In this document: positions 28,170-37,181 of the stretch, one piece after another
How positions within the stretch are numbered: position 1 is the stretch's first letter
How the letters are laid out: every line of letters begins with the position of its first letter
NCBI GenBank assembly: GCA_045810285.1
Contig: JBJMWE010000281.1
Location: 1-64,000 of the forward strand
DNA: 64,000 nucleotides
Direction: 5' to 3'
Source: Scleromatobacter sp045810285
Lineage (GTDB): Bacteria > Pseudomonadota > Gammaproteobacteria > Burkholderiales > Burkholderiaceae_C
Made by a program: the position numbers and the translations under genes
Notes under the pieces: model-generated
Seen by the model: only the letters and a program-made list of their open reading frames with translations
The model's database searches: none
Told to the model about the DNA's origin: nothing

Positions 28170-31100
28170 TCACGCGGGCGCCGTGGCCGCGCCTTGATCC
28201 GGCATCGACCGGTGGTCCGTGCGGAGCCGGATCCGGAACCAGATCGAGTACATGGCGGGCAGGAACACCAGGGTGAGGATCGTTCCGGCGAACGTGCCGC
28301 CGATCAGCGTGTACGCAAGCGTTCCCCAGAAGACCGAATGGGTCAGCGGGATGAAGGCCAGGATCGCGGCCAACGCCGTCAGGATCACGGGTCGTGCACG
28401 CTGTACGGTGGCCTCGACGACCGCGCTGAAGGGATCCAGTCCCGCCTCTTCGTTGTGGCGGATCTGGCCGATCAATATCAGCGTGTTGCGCATCACGATG
28501 CCCGACAACGCGATCAAGCCCACGAGCGCGTTGATGCCGAAAGGCTTCTGGAACAGCAGCAAGGTCGGCACCACGCCGATCAGGCCGAGCGGGCTGGTCA
28601 GGAAGACCATCACCATCGCAGAGATGGAACGCACCTGCAGGATGATGATCAGCAGCGTGGCGGCCAGCATGATCGGGAAGATCGGCAGCATGGCGACCGT
28701 CGCCTTGCCGGACTCCTCGATGGAGCCCGCCTGGTCGATGCGGTAGCCGGCGGGCAGCTTGTCCATGATGGGCTGGAGCTGGCGGGTGATGGCGACCGAC
28801 ACGTCCGGCGGCTGCAAGCCATCGGCGATGTCGCCTCGCACCGTGATCGTCGGCACCCTGTCGCGCCGGTGGATGACCGGATCCTCCATGCGCACGTCGA
28901 CCTGGCCCACCTGCGCGAGCGGGATGCGTTGCCCGTTGGCGCCGGCGAGCGTGAAGTCGGTGATCCTGGCCGGGTCGAGCCGCACATTGCCGGCCGAGCG
29001 CGCCACCACCTGCACGGTGCGGATGTCCTCGCGCACGGTGGTGACCGGCACCCCGCTGAGCAGGAATTGCAGTTGCTGCGCCACCGCGCTGGAGCTCAGG
29101 CCGACGGCCTGAAGGCGGTCTTGCTGCAAGGTGAAATGCAGCGTCGGCGTGCGCGTGCCCCAGTCGGAGTTGACCGTGCGCATCATCGGGCTGGCGTCCA
29201 TCACCTTCTGCACCTCGGCCGCGATGTCGCGCAGCTTGTCCGGGTCGGGGCCGGCCACCCGGTAGGCCACCGGGAACGGCGAGTAAGGGCCGAACACGAG
29301 TTGGGTGACGCGCAGGCGAGCCTCCGGCGCCAGGCCGTCGGCAATGGCCTGGCGCAGCCTGCCCTTCAGCGCCTCGCGCTCTTCCTGGTCGTCCGTGCGC
29401 ACCACGATCTTGGCGAATGACGGATCGGGAAGCTCCGGTCCCATCGAGAAATAGAAGCGCGGCGCGCCCTGGCCGATGTAGGCCGTGACGATCCTGGCTT
29501 CCTTCTGCCTGGCCAGCCAGGCCTCCACCTTCGCGGCGGCAGCGCTCGTCTGGTTGATCGAGGTGCCATGGGGCATCTGGACCTCGACCAGCACTTCGGG
29601 TCGGTCGGAGATCGGGAAGAACTGCTTCTTGACCACGCCCATGCCGACGATCGCGGCGACGAAGAGGCCGACGACGGCACCGGCCACCAGCCACTTGCGC
29701 GCGATGACGCGCCTGAGCAGGCCGCGAAACCGGTTGTAGCGCGGCGTGTCGTAGATCGCATCGTGACCGCCTTCGACCTTCTTGAAGTCGGGCAGCAGCT
29801 TGACGCCCAGGTAAGGCGTGAAGAAGACCGCGACCACCCACGACGCGACCAGCGCGATGCCCACGATCCAGAACATGTTGCTGGTGTACTCGCCTGCAGT
29901 GGATCGAGCAAAGCCGTTGGGCATGAAGCCGACGGCAGTGACGAGCGTGCCCGAGAGCATGGGGGCCGCGGTATGGGTCCAGGCGTACGCGGAGGCGGCG
30001 ATGCGGCTGTAGCCCTCCTCCATCTTCACCACCATCATCTCGATGGCGATGATGGCGTCGTCCACCAGCAGGCCCAGCGCGAGGATCAGCGAGCCCAGCG
30101 TGATGCGGTCGAAGTTCTTGCCCGTCGCGAGCATCACGACGAAGACGACCGCGAGCGTCAATGGCACGGCCGCCGCCACCACCATGCCGACCCGCCAGCC
30201 CATGCTCAGGAAACTCACCAGCATGACGACGAGCAGCGCGACGAAGAACTTGACCATGAACTCGTCGACCGCCGACCCGATGTTGACGGCCTGGTCGGTC
30301 ACCTTGGCGAGGCTCATGCCCAAGGGCTGTCCGGCGTTGATCGCGCCGACTTCGCGGTCGAGCGCCTTGCCCAGATCGAGCCCGTTCCAGCCATCGCGCA
30401 TCACGACGCCCAGCAGCAGGGCCGGCTCGCCCCCGTTGCGGATCATGAAGGTCGACGGCTCCTCGTAGCCGCGCCTGACGGTGGCGACATCCGAGAGCTT
30501 CAACGTGCGACCCTGCGCCTGCACCGGGGTGTCGCGGATCTTCTGCAGTTCGTCGAACGCGCCATCCAGGCGGATGAACACGTCCGGGCCCTTGGTTTCG
30601 ATGGATCCGGCCGGCGTCAGCGCGTTCTGGCCATGGAGCGCGGCGAAGACGTCCTGCGGGCTGATGCCCAGCGTCGCCAGGCGGTCATGCGAGAACTCGA
30701 CGTAGAGGCGCTCGGGCTGCTCGCCGATGATGTTGACCTTCTTGACGCCGGCCACGTGCAGCAGCCGCTGGCGCAGCGCCTCGGCGTCGCGCACCAGCAC
30801 GCGCTGCGGCTCCCCCCGGGCCTTGAGCGCGAACAGCGCGAAGGTGACGTCCGCGTACTCGTCGTTGATCATCGGCCCGATCACGCCCTGCGGAAGGTTG
30901 CCCGCTTCGTCGCCGACCTTCTTGCGCGCCTGGTAGAACTCCTCCTGCACCTGCGACGGCGGCGTGCTGTCGAGCAGCGTCAGGGTGGTGAACGCCAGGC
31001 CGGGCCGGGTGTAGGTCTCGGTGCGGTCGTACCAGCGCAGTTCCTGCAGGCGCTTCTCGAGCTTCTCGGCGACCTGGTCCTGCATCTGCTGCGCCGTGGC

Positions 31101-31274
31101 ACCGGGCCAGACGGTGACGACGTTCATCACCTTGACCGTGAAGGCCGGATCCTCGGCGCGGCCCAGCTTGAGGAACGCGACCAGGCCGGCCGCCGAGATG
31201 AGGCAGATCAGGAAGAGCGTGATCGCGCGCTCGCGCACGGCGAGCGCCGACAGGTTGAAGCGGCCCTCGCTCAC
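28170..31274 (-). CDS. RND-family efflux pump, inner-membrane permease
   Basis: A 1034-residue transporter of the hydrophobe/amphiphile efflux type. It opens with a membrane helix (ITLFLICLISAAGLVAFLKL) and the family's FTVKVMNVVTVWPGATAQQM. It has the two large periplasmic loops and the proton-relay region GLLVDDAIIAIEMMVVKMEE in helix 4, where the two aspartates required for proton transfer stand. The start is a GTG whose first bases overlap the stop of the adaptor gene (GTGA), so the pair is translationally coupled. Substrates cannot be predicted; it resembles the branch of efflux pumps that work with NodT-type outer-membrane factors, as encoded nearby. Confidence 0.9.
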   Translation of the reverse strand: MSEGRFNLSALAVRERAITLFLICLISAAGLVAFLKLGRAEDPAFTVKVMNVVTVWPGATAQQMQDQVAEKLEKRLQELRWYDRTETYTRPGLAFTTLTLLDSTPPSQVQEEFYQARKKVGDEAGNLPQGVIGPMINDEYADVTFALFALKARGEPQRVLVRDAEALRQRLLHVAGVKKVNIIGEQPERLYVEFSHDRLATLGISPQDVFAALHGQNALTPAGSIETKGPDVFIRLDGAFDELQKIRDTPVQAQGRTLKLSDVATVRRGYEEPSTFMIRNGGEPALLLGVVMRDGWNGLDLGKALDREVGAINAGQPLGMSLAKVTDQAVNIGSAVDEFMVKFFVALLVVMLVSFLSMGWRVGMVVAAAVPLTLAVVFVVMLATGKNFDRITLGSLILALGLLVDDAIIAIEMMVVKMEEGYSRIAASAYAWTHTAAPMLSGTLVTAVGFMPNGFARSTAGEYTSNMFWIVGIALVASWVVAVFFTPYLGVKLLPDFKKVEGGHDAIYDTPRYNRFRGLLRRVIARKWLVAGAVVGLFVAAIVGMGVVKKQFFPISDRPEVLVEVQMPHGTSINQTSAAAAKVEAWLARQKEARIVTAYIGQGAPRFYFSMGPELPDPSFAKIVVRTDDQEEREALKGRLRQAIADGLAPEARLRVTQLVFGPYSPFPVAYRVAGPDPDKLRDIAAEVQKVMDASPMMRTVNSDWGTRTPTLHFTLQQDRLQAVGLSSSAVAQQLQFLLSGVPVTTVREDIRTVQVVARSAGNVRLDPARITDFTLAGANGQRIPLAQVGQVDVRMEDPVIHRRDRVPTITVRGDIADGLQPPDVSVAITRQLQPIMDKLPAGYRIDQAGSIEESGKATVAMLPIFPIMLAATLLIIILQVRSISAMVMVFLTSPLGLIGVVPTLLLFQKPFGINALVGLIALSGIVMRNTLILIGQIRHNEEAGLDPFSAVVEATVQRARPVILTALAAILAFIPLTHSVFWGTLAYTLIGGTFAGTILTLVFLPAMYSIWFRIRLRTDHRSMPDQGAATAPA

Positions 31275-32383
31275 GGGCGTGCTCCCGCATTCGCGGCGGC
31301 GACGGCCTGGCCGGCGGTCCGGACCGACGCGCCTTCGCGCAGCAGGTGCGCGCCGAGCGCGACGATCCGATCGCCCTGCTGGAGCGCGCCGGTCACGCGC
31401 GCGCCGTCGTCATCCAGTTGCTGGACCGCGACCGGCCGCCACGACACCTTGGCCGGTTCGCCGCTGACGACCCAGACGCCGGGCCCCTTGCCGGCGTCGA
31501 ACAGCGCGCCGACGGGCACTCGCAGGCCAGCTCGGGAAGCGCTCGGCGCGTCGGGGATGCGGACGGTGACCGTGCTGCCCAGCGGCGCATCGGCCAGCTC
31601 GCCGTCCAGGACGTAGCGCGCCTCGAACGTGCGGGTGAGCCGATCGGCGACGTCCGAGAGCAGTCGAAGCCGGGCCGCGACACCCACGCCATCGCCGCCG
31701 AACAGCGTCGCCTGGGCGCGCGAGCCGACCGCCGGACGCAGCGTCTCGGGCAACTGGACGACCGCCTCGCGGCGGCCGGCATGCGCCAGGCGCACCACGG
31801 CCTGCCCCGCAGTGACGACCTGCCCCGGTTCGGCCAGCGTTTCCATGACCACGCCGTCGTCGTCCGCCAGCAGTTCGGCGTAGCGGCTCGCGTTGCGGGC
31901 CACGTCGGCTTGCGCCTCGGCCGCGCTCAATTGCGCCTTGGCCGCCTCTGCCGCGGCCTTGACCTGGTCATAGGCGGACGCCGAGATGGCGCCGGTGCCC
32001 TGCAGGTCGCGGTAGCGCGCTTCGTCCTGCGTGGCCTGCTGTGCGCGCGCACGGGCGGCGGCCACGGCCTGCAGCTGCGCGCTGGCGGCCAGCTTCAGGT
32101 CGGTGGGATCGATGCGCATGAGCGCCTGGCCACGCCTGACGGCCTGCCCCGCGTCCACCCGCCGCTCCAGCACCTTGCCCGGCACGCGGAAGCCCAGGTC
32201 GCTCTGCACGCGCGCCGCGATGACGCCGCTGAACGACCTCGTCGAGGACGTCGCGGCCTGCACGAGCGCTGTCCGCACCAGCGGTGCCTCGGTGCGGGGA
32301 TCGGCATGGCGACCGTCGCCGCAGGCGGCCAGGGCGAGCAATCCGCAGGCGATGACGGAAGAAGCGAGATGGCGCCGGAGCAT
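31271..32383 (-). CDS. RND efflux periplasmic adaptor (membrane fusion protein), lipoprotein
   Basis: A 370-residue adaptor with a lipoprotein signal (VIACGLLALAAC, Cys at residue 21). It then has the biotinyl-lipoyl-like hairpin (GFRVPGKVLERRVDAGQAVRRGQAL), an alpha-helical hairpin rich in Ala/Gln (residues about 100-165), the second lipoyl half (GVVMETLAEPGQVVTAGQAVV) and beta-barrel/membrane-proximal domains. It links the inner-membrane pump to an outer-membrane channel in the periplasm. It overlaps the pump gene by four bases. Its promoter region carries a near-perfect palindrome (32428-32451) that is repeated upstream of the outer-membrane factor gene, indicating control by the adjacent TetR protein. 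Confidence 0.9.
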   Translation of the reverse strand: MLRRHLASSVIACGLLALAACGDGRHADPRTEAPLVRTALVQAATSSTRSFSGVIAARVQSDLGFRVPGKVLERRVDAGQAVRRGQALMRIDPTDLKLAASAQLQAVAAARARAQQATQDEARYRDLQGTGAISASAYDQVKAAAEAAKAQLSAAEAQADVARNASRYAELLADDDGVVMETLAEPGQVVTAGQAVVRLAHAGRREAVVQLPETLRPAVGSRAQATLFGGDGVGVAARLRLLSDVADRLTRTFEARYVLDGELADAPLGSTVTVRIPDAPSASRAGLRVPVGALFDAGKGPGVWVVSGEPAKVSWRPVAVQQLDDDGARVTGALQQGDRIVALGAHLLREGASVRTAGQAVAAANAGARP

Positions 32384-32427
32384 GGAAGTCCCATCGACGA
32401 AGTGAACAGGACTTCATTTTGAGACTA

Positions 32428-32451
32428 GTGACTATTTTAGTCAATAGTCAC
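32428..32451. promoter_or_regulatory. TetR-type operator candidate upstream of the adaptor-pump genes
   Basis: A 24-bp inverted repeat with perfect 9-bp arms, GTGACTATT and AATAGTCAC, around a 6-base centre TTAGTC. It lies between the TetR stop (32463) and the adaptor start (32383), in an AT-rich patch that is otherwise rare in this window. The same pattern recurs at 33119-33142. Confidence 0.75.
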
Positions 32452-32462
32452 AGCGCGATTTC

Positions 32463-33080
32463 TCAGGGCGACAAGCTGCGCAGCACCAGGCCCGAGAGAT
32501 GTGCCGGCGCCTCCGAGGTGTAGTCGAAGCTGTACTGCAACAGCAGCGGATTCATGAAGGGACGCATGACCAGGTACACGGCCAGGGCCGTCTCGTCGAG
32601 CGGCGTCTTGCGTTCGAAATCGCCGCCCTGGCGGCCCTCGCGCAGGATGTCGGCGATCAGTTCCCGCACCTGCTCGTCATAGGCGCGAACGGCCTGCCAT
32701 TGCTCCGTCGCCGCCGATGCCGCGATCTCGTAGAGCTTCCGGTCCCGCGAGAACAGGCGCAGGCTCGCCTCGGTGATCGACCTGAACATCCGCCGCAGCT
32801 TCTCCGGCGGCTGGTCCGCCTGGGCGACGGCGCCGCGCACTTCCGCCAGGATCTCCTGGAGACAGTTGGCGCAGATCATTTCGCCGATGGCCTGCTTGGA
32901 CTCGAAGAACTTGTAGATGTAGGCCTTGGAAAAACCGATGGCCTTGGCCAGGTCCGAGACGGCCGTCTTCTCATAGCCGTAGCGGCTGAAATGCTCGGTG
33001 GCCGCCGCCACGATCTGGCTGCGGACTTCATGGTCGGCGGGCCCGCGCGCGGGCGCGGTCGAAGAGGAGCTCGTGGTCAT
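32463..33080 (-). CDS. TetR-family transcriptional regulator of the RND system
   Basis: A 205-residue protein. The N-terminal helix-turn-helix is typical (IVAAATEHFSRYGYEKTAVS, DLAKAIGFSKAYIYKFFESK), followed by an all-helical ligand-binding domain (residues about 70-205). It sits between the adaptor-pump genes and the divergent outer-membrane factor gene, and matching palindromes flank it on both sides. The straightforward reading is a local repressor of all three pump genes and of itself, released by a pump substrate. Direct evidence for the ligand is absent. Confidence 0.88.
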   Translation of the reverse strand: MTTSSSSTAPARGPADHEVRSQIVAAATEHFSRYGYEKTAVSDLAKAIGFSKAYIYKFFESKQAIGEMICANCLQEILAEVRGAVAQADQPPEKLRRMFRSITEASLRLFSRDRKLYEIAASAATEQWQAVRAYDEQVRELIADILREGRQGGDFERKTPLDETALAVYLVMRPFMNPLLLQYSFDYTSEAPAHLSGLVLRSLSP

Positions 33081-33118
33081 GACCTGAGCTTACAGGAGAC
33101 GCAGGGACTGGACAACTT

Positions 33119-33142
33119 GTGACTATTTGGTATTATGGTCAC
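33119..33142. promoter_or_regulatory. TetR-type operator candidate between tetR and the outer-membrane factor gene
   Basis: A 24-bp site of the same design as the one at 32428: left arm GTGACTATT identical, 6-base centre TGGTAT, right arm TATGGTCAC with two mismatches to perfect symmetry. It lies in the 89-base gap between the divergent starts of the TetR gene (33080) and the outer-membrane factor gene (33170), so one bound dimer could control both. Confidence 0.75.
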
Positions 33143-33169
33143 CACTGCCACCCGCCGCTGGATCCCGAC

Positions 33170-34630
33170 ATGTCGCCACAACACGCTCTCGCCCCGCTCG
33201 CCCTGGCCGCCCTCCTGGCCGGCTGTGCGGCCGGGCCCGACTACGTCCGCCCCGACGCGTCCTTCCCGACCCGATTCCAGGGCCAGGCCGCCCTCGACCA
33301 GCGAAGCGCAGCGACCAAGGCGGCCCTGGACGGATGGTGGAAGGGCTTTGGAGACCCGCAACTCGCGCAGTTCGTCGAGCTGGCGCTCGAGCAGGACCTC
33401 GACCTGGCGCAGGCCTCGGCCCGCGTGCTCCAGGCCCGGGCGGGATTGGGGGCGGCCGACGCCGCCCTGCTGCCCTCCGGCAGCATGAGCGGCCAGGCGG
33501 CCAGCGCGTACCAGTCCGTCGAAACACCATTGGGCCAGGTCCTGAATTCGCGGCCCGGCTTCGATCGCCACGGCCACGCCTACGAGGCCGACGTCGCGGC
33601 GAGCTGGGAGATCGACCTCTTCGGCGGCCTGCGTCGCTCACGCGAAGCAGCCATCGCCGACTACCAGGCCTCGCAAGCCGGAGCCGCCGCGGCGCGCCTG
33701 GCCGTGGCGGCCCAGACCGCCGACATCTACATCGGCATCCGCGGCCTGCAGGCGCGGCTCGACATCGCCCGCCGCCAGGTCCAGACGCAGGAAGACCTGC
33801 TGTCGAAGGTGCGACTGCTCCAAAGCAAGGGATTGGCCGCCGAACTCCAGGTCAGCCAGGCCGAAGGGGCACTCGCCCAGGTCCGAGCCGCGGTGCCGGC
33901 ACTCGAGACCGGCCTCGAATCCGCCATGAATGCGCTCGACGTCATGCTGGGGTCGGTGCCTGGCACCCATCGGGCGGAGCTGGCAGGTCCCGGCGCCATC
34001 CCGTCCGCGCCGCGGATCGCCGACACCGGCTCGCCCGCCGAACTCCTGCGCCGTCGACCCGACCTGATCGTCGCCGAGCGCCGGCTGGCCGCGTCGAATG
34101 CGCGCATCGGCGTCGCCGTCGCGGAGTACTACCCGAAATTCTCGCTGAGCGGCTTGATCGGCAGCGCGACATCGGCCTCCGGCGGCGACTTGTTCAGCCG
34201 CGGTGCAGACCAGGCCGCCAGCGTGCTGGGCCTGCGCTGGCGCCTGTTCGACTTCGGCCGCATCAACGCGCAGATCGACCAGGCCAAGGGCCAGAAGGCC
34301 GAGATGCTGGCCGCCTATCGGCTTGCCGCGCTGCGCGCGACCGAGGACGTGGAGGACGCCTTCTCGGCCCTGGTCAAGCGCGAAGAGCGGGCGCGCGTGC
34401 TCGCCCAGGGCGTCGACTCGCTCGGTCGCGCGCGCGGGGCTTCGCTTGCGGCCTATCAAAAGGGCGTCGTGAGCCTGATCGAGGTGCTGCAGGCCGACGA
34501 GAACCTGCTGCGCGCCTCCGACGCCCGCGCGCAGGCGCAAGCCGAATCCGCCCTTGCGGCGGTGGCCACGTTCAAGGCGCTCGGCGGTGGATGGCAGCCC
34601 GACGAGTCCGACACGGTGGCAGTCAGGTAG
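33170..34630 (+). CDS. RND efflux outer-membrane factor (NodT/OprM-type lipoprotein)
   Basis: A 486-residue outer-membrane channel lipoprotein: signal peptide ending in the lipobox LLAGC (Cys near residue 17), followed by AAGPDYVRPD, the usual start of the mature NodT/OprM family. It carries two internally repeated outer-membrane-efflux domains (SWEIDLFGGLRRSREAAIAD in the first, LGLRWRLFDFGRINAQIDQA in the second). The trimer forms the beta-barrel exit duct for the adaptor-pump pair encoded on the other side of the TetR gene. The ATG at 33170 was chosen for its signal peptide; the frame opens earlier, inside the operator. Confidence 0.9.
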   Translation: MSPQHALAPLALAALLAGCAAGPDYVRPDASFPTRFQGQAALDQRSAATKAALDGWWKGFGDPQLAQFVELALEQDLDLAQASARVLQARAGLGAADAALLPSGSMSGQAASAYQSVETPLGQVLNSRPGFDRHGHAYEADVAASWEIDLFGGLRRSREAAIADYQASQAGAAAARLAVAAQTADIYIGIRGLQARLDIARRQVQTQEDLLSKVRLLQSKGLAAELQVSQAEGALAQVRAAVPALETGLESAMNALDVMLGSVPGTHRAELAGPGAIPSAPRIADTGSPAELLRRRPDLIVAERRLAASNARIGVAVAEYYPKFSLSGLIGSATSASGGDLFSRGADQAASVLGLRWRLFDFGRINAQIDQAKGQKAEMLAAYRLAALRATEDVEDAFSALVKREERARVLAQGVDSLGRARGASLAAYQKGVVSLIEVLQADENLLRASDARAQAQAESALAAVATFKALGGGWQPDESDTVAVR

Positions 34631-34732
34631 CCGCCCCTCGCACGGGGCCGAACGCTTCGCCGCTCTCGACTCGCGACACCTTTCGTTCAATTCACTTTCC
34701 CTTGACGCGTGGACGCGTCGGAGACCACGACC

Positions 34733-35602
34733 ATGTCCTCATCCGATCGCGAATCCAGCATCAGGATCCCCGGCTTCGACAGCCACTTCCTCGAGCCCGC
34801 CGTGCCAGGCACCTCGGGCGAGGGCCGACTGCGCTACCTTGCCGGAGGATCGGGCGCTCCATTGGTGCTGCTGCACACCGTGCGTACCCAGGCCGAACAC
34901 TTCCGGCACCTCATTCCACGCATCCAGGACCGGTACACGGTCTACGCGCTCGACCTGCCCGGCATGGGCCACTCGCAGATCGTGCCGGGCGCCTCCCGCG
35001 AAGAGCCGGCCATGCGCGCCGCCGTGAAAAGGCTCATGACGCGCCTCGACCTGCGCGACGCGACACTGGTCGGCGAGTCGATGGGCGCCGTGCTCGCCCT
35101 GACGACGGCCGCCGACATGCCCGATCGCGTTCGAAGCGTCATGGCGATCAATCCGTACGACTACGCCGGCGGCATCAGGCGATCCGGTTTCCTGGCGCGC
35201 TTCATCATCACCGGCGTCCTCGCGCCGGGCATCGGCCCGGTGCTGGCGGGCGTCGAACCCAGGCCGATCATGCGCGCGGTGCTTCGCGGCGGACTCGGCG
35301 ACAAGGCGGCCCTGCGCGAAGACTACCTGACCGAACTGCTTGAAGTAGGTCGGCGTCCCGGCTATCCGAACGTCGCCCGCGCCGTCTACGCCAGCCTCCC
35401 CAGCTACATCGCCGCCCGTTCCCGGTATGCCGAAGTCAAGGCACCGGTCCACCTCGTCTATGGCGAGAAGGACTGGTCGCGGGCGTCGGACCGGCAGGCC
35501 AACCAGGTCCTGCTTCCCGCGGCCAGGTTCACGCAGGTGGCGGACGCAGGGCATTTCATCGTTCTCGAACGACCCGACGTGCCGGCGAGCCTGCTTCCCT
35601 GA
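34733..35602 (+). CDS. Alpha/beta-hydrolase fold protein
   Basis: A 289-residue enzyme of the alpha/beta-hydrolase superfamily. The catalytic triad is Ser116 (VGESMGA), Asp247 (YGEKDWS) and His274 (DAGHFI), with an oxyanion segment LLHTVRTQAEHF near residue 45. No signal peptide is visible, so it is probably cytosolic. The substrate is unknown; the family includes esterases, haloalkane dehalogenases and C-C hydrolases. An in-frame GTG at 34709 would add eight residues. It follows the outer-membrane factor gene by 102 bases on the same strand but has no evident link to efflux. Confidence 0.8.
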   Translation: MSSSDRESSIRIPGFDSHFLEPAVPGTSGEGRLRYLAGGSGAPLVLLHTVRTQAEHFRHLIPRIQDRYTVYALDLPGMGHSQIVPGASREEPAMRAAVKRLMTRLDLRDATLVGESMGAVLALTTAADMPDRVRSVMAINPYDYAGGIRRSGFLARFIITGVLAPGIGPVLAGVEPRPIMRAVLRGGLGDKAALREDYLTELLEVGRRPGYPNVARAVYASLPSYIAARSRYAEVKAPVHLVYGEKDWSRASDRQANQVLLPAARFTQVADAGHFIVLERPDVPASLLP

Positions 35603-35745
35603 CCGAAAGGCGGACTCTCGCGGCCGCACGACGGCAGCCCGTTGCCGTCCAGGTACTCACGCTGCACGCGACGTTCGACAGGGACGGCGCCGTGACCGGC
35701 GCGTCCGCGCAGGGCCGAGGACGCCGGCGACCGAACGGGGGGCGC

Positions 35746-36072
35746 TCAGTTCGCTTCGCCGATCAACACCGGGCGGCTCGCCCGCCGGTCGCCGTGCAGC
35801 CAGTGCTTCGCGTACGCCGTCGTGAAATGGTGCGCGGCCCAGGAGGTATCGGGGGCCGCGACGGCGTCGGCCCGGGCCTGGATGGCCGGCTGCGCGTCGC
35901 GGACCGCGGCGATCACGGGTGCCAGGCGTTGGCTCGCCGACGGCGCGAACGGCAGGCGCGGCGTGGCCAGCGTCTTCGCCTGCGGCGTCTCGCCCGGATC
36001 GAGCTCCTGCGACATCGCGCCGAAGGCGCTGGCAGCGAGGACGGTGGCGACAAGGATCTTGTGGACTTGCAT
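35746..36072 (-). CDS. Small secreted protein of unknown function
   Basis: A 108-residue protein with a clear signal peptide (MQVHKILVATVLAASAFGAM, cut near residue 21 before QELDPGE). The mature part is rich in Ala, Pro and Arg with no recognised domain; it ends HWLHGDRRASRPVLIGEAN. Similar short exported proteins, some labelled DUF4148, are common in Burkholderiales, but I cannot claim homology from sequence alone. Ribosome site AGG lies eight bases before the ATG. It stands alone between the hydrolase gene and a repeat-rich gap. Confidence 0.5.
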   Translation of the reverse strand: MQVHKILVATVLAASAFGAMSQELDPGETPQAKTLATPRLPFAPSASQRLAPVIAAVRDAQPAIQARADAVAAPDTSWAAHHFTTAYAKHWLHGDRRASRPVLIGEAN

Positions 36073-36499
36073 GAGGGACCTGCGTGTTCGGGGTTGGACT
36101 CGTCCAGGAGCGCCGTGAGCGGTGCCGGCTGGGCGCCGCGGGCGATGGATGTCGCCCGTCGGTGCCGGCATCTGTTGGCGCGCTCCGCGGTCCACAAGCG
36201 GTCGATCGCGCAATGCAGTGTTTGCGTTTCGGGAATGATCGCGGCGGTTTGGCCGCCTGCGCGGCACGCCGGCAGGGTCGGTCGACGGGCCGCCCTGCCT
36301 TCGCGCCGTCGTCCTGCGCGGCGCGCAGCGCAGTCGCGGAGGCCGCGCACGGGTAGGCGCCTCGGCACGCGTGGATCCTGCGACTTCGCGCAGGATGACA
36401 CTCTTGGCTCGTCGGCACGGGTGGATCCTGCGACTTCGCGCAGGATGACACCCTTCGCTCGTCCGCCTGCGCCGCCTCAGGCGCGTCGCCGCCTCAGCC
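36073..36499. other. Intergenic region with tandem palindromic repeats
   Basis: 427 bases without a convincing gene. It is GC-rich and holds the two-copy 50-bp repeat described separately (36363-36462) and, at its end, a short direct repeat (CTCAGGCGCGTCGCCGCCTC twice, about 36476-36518). The second copy of the short repeat runs into the last codons of the PEP-CTERM gene. Confidence 0.5.
36363..36462. repeat. Tandem 50-bp repeat with internal palindrome (REP-like), two copies
   Basis: Two copies of a 50-bp unit, 36363-36412 and 36413-36462, differing at only three positions. Each contains an 8-bp stem (ATCCTGCG / CGCAGGAT) around the loop ACTTCG, followed by GACAC. A related hairpin with an 11-bp stem recurs at 49699-49726. 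Intergenic, palindromic and dispersed copies are the hallmarks of REP-type elements, which can act as transcript-stabilising hairpins or be mobilised by RAYT transposases; no RAYT gene is in the window. Confidence 0.7.
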
Positions 36500-37165
36500 T
36501 CAGGCGCGTCGCCGCCTCGCGGCCGCGGCCACGCCCAGCAGGCCCGCCAGCCACAGCATCGCGGTGCCCGGCTCGGGGACGGCCGAGACGCTCGCGTCGG
36601 TGGACGCCTGCAGCACGTACATGCCGCCGGCCGGGATCGCGCCGCCCGCCAGCCAGCCGCTCGAACCGGCCTGCGCGCCGGCGTACGCGACGCCGACGAC
36701 GTAGGTGCCGGCGCCCAGGCCGTCCAGGTGCAGCCACGGATCGAGGATGCTGGCGCTGCCGTCGTCCGCGGACGGGCCGGGGAAGCCCCAATCGCGCGGG
36801 TCGTCGTCGTCGGTGGCCAGCAGGGTGCCGCCCAGCGTCCAGACGGCCAGCTGCAGGTCCAGGCCCAGGCCCGCGTGGTCGAAGCCGTCGCTGTAGTCGA
36901 TGTCCAGCGTGAGCGCCCCGCTGCTGCCGACGTCGATGCGGTAGTAGTCGAACGGCCCCGCGGCGCTCGCCACCAGCGAGGCGTGCGGGACGGTCGTCGC
37001 GTCGTCGATGTCCGCGTCCGCGTTGCGGTCGAACGCCGACGCATCGACCGCGAAGGCCCGGCCGAAGGCGTGGTTGTCGCCGGTGACGGCCACGGGGCCG
37101 GCGATCGCGAGGCCGGTGGCCGCGGCCAGGGCGGCCGCGGCGATCAGGTGCAGTGTCTTGTTCAT
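36500..37165 (-). CDS. PEP-CTERM sorting-domain protein, secreted
   Basis: A 221-residue protein with a signal peptide (cut after GLAIA, near residue 22) and an unmistakable C-terminal PEP-CTERM signal: the VPEPG motif, a hydrophobic helix (TAMLWLAGLLGVAAAA) and the basic tail RRRRA. Such proteins are processed by an exosortase and sent to the cell surface or matrix; the exosortase gene is not in this window. The central part (FDYYRIDVGSSGALTLDIDY, LQLAVWTLGGTLLATDDDD) resembles the pre-peptidase/DVUA0089-type beta-sandwich often found in these proteins. A GGAGG ribosome site precedes the ATG. It begins 16 bases after the GH3 gene on the same strand, so the two are probably co-transcribed. 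Confidence 0.88.
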   Translation of the reverse strand: MNKTLHLIAAAALAAATGLAIAGPVAVTGDNHAFGRAFAVDASAFDRNADADIDDATTVPHASLVASAAGPFDYYRIDVGSSGALTLDIDYSDGFDHAGLGLDLQLAVWTLGGTLLATDDDDPRDWGFPGPSADDGSASILDPWLHLDGLGAGTYVVGVAYAGAQAGSSGWLAGGAIPAGGMYVLQASTDASVSAVPEPGTAMLWLAGLLGVAAAARRRRA

Positions 37166-37181
37166 GGCAAGTCCTCCGTCT

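Noticed and set aside
36363..36462. CRISPR array suggested by the repeated 50-bp unit
   Set aside because: Only two adjacent units, with no variable spacers; the palindromic unit and dispersed third copy fit a REP-type element.
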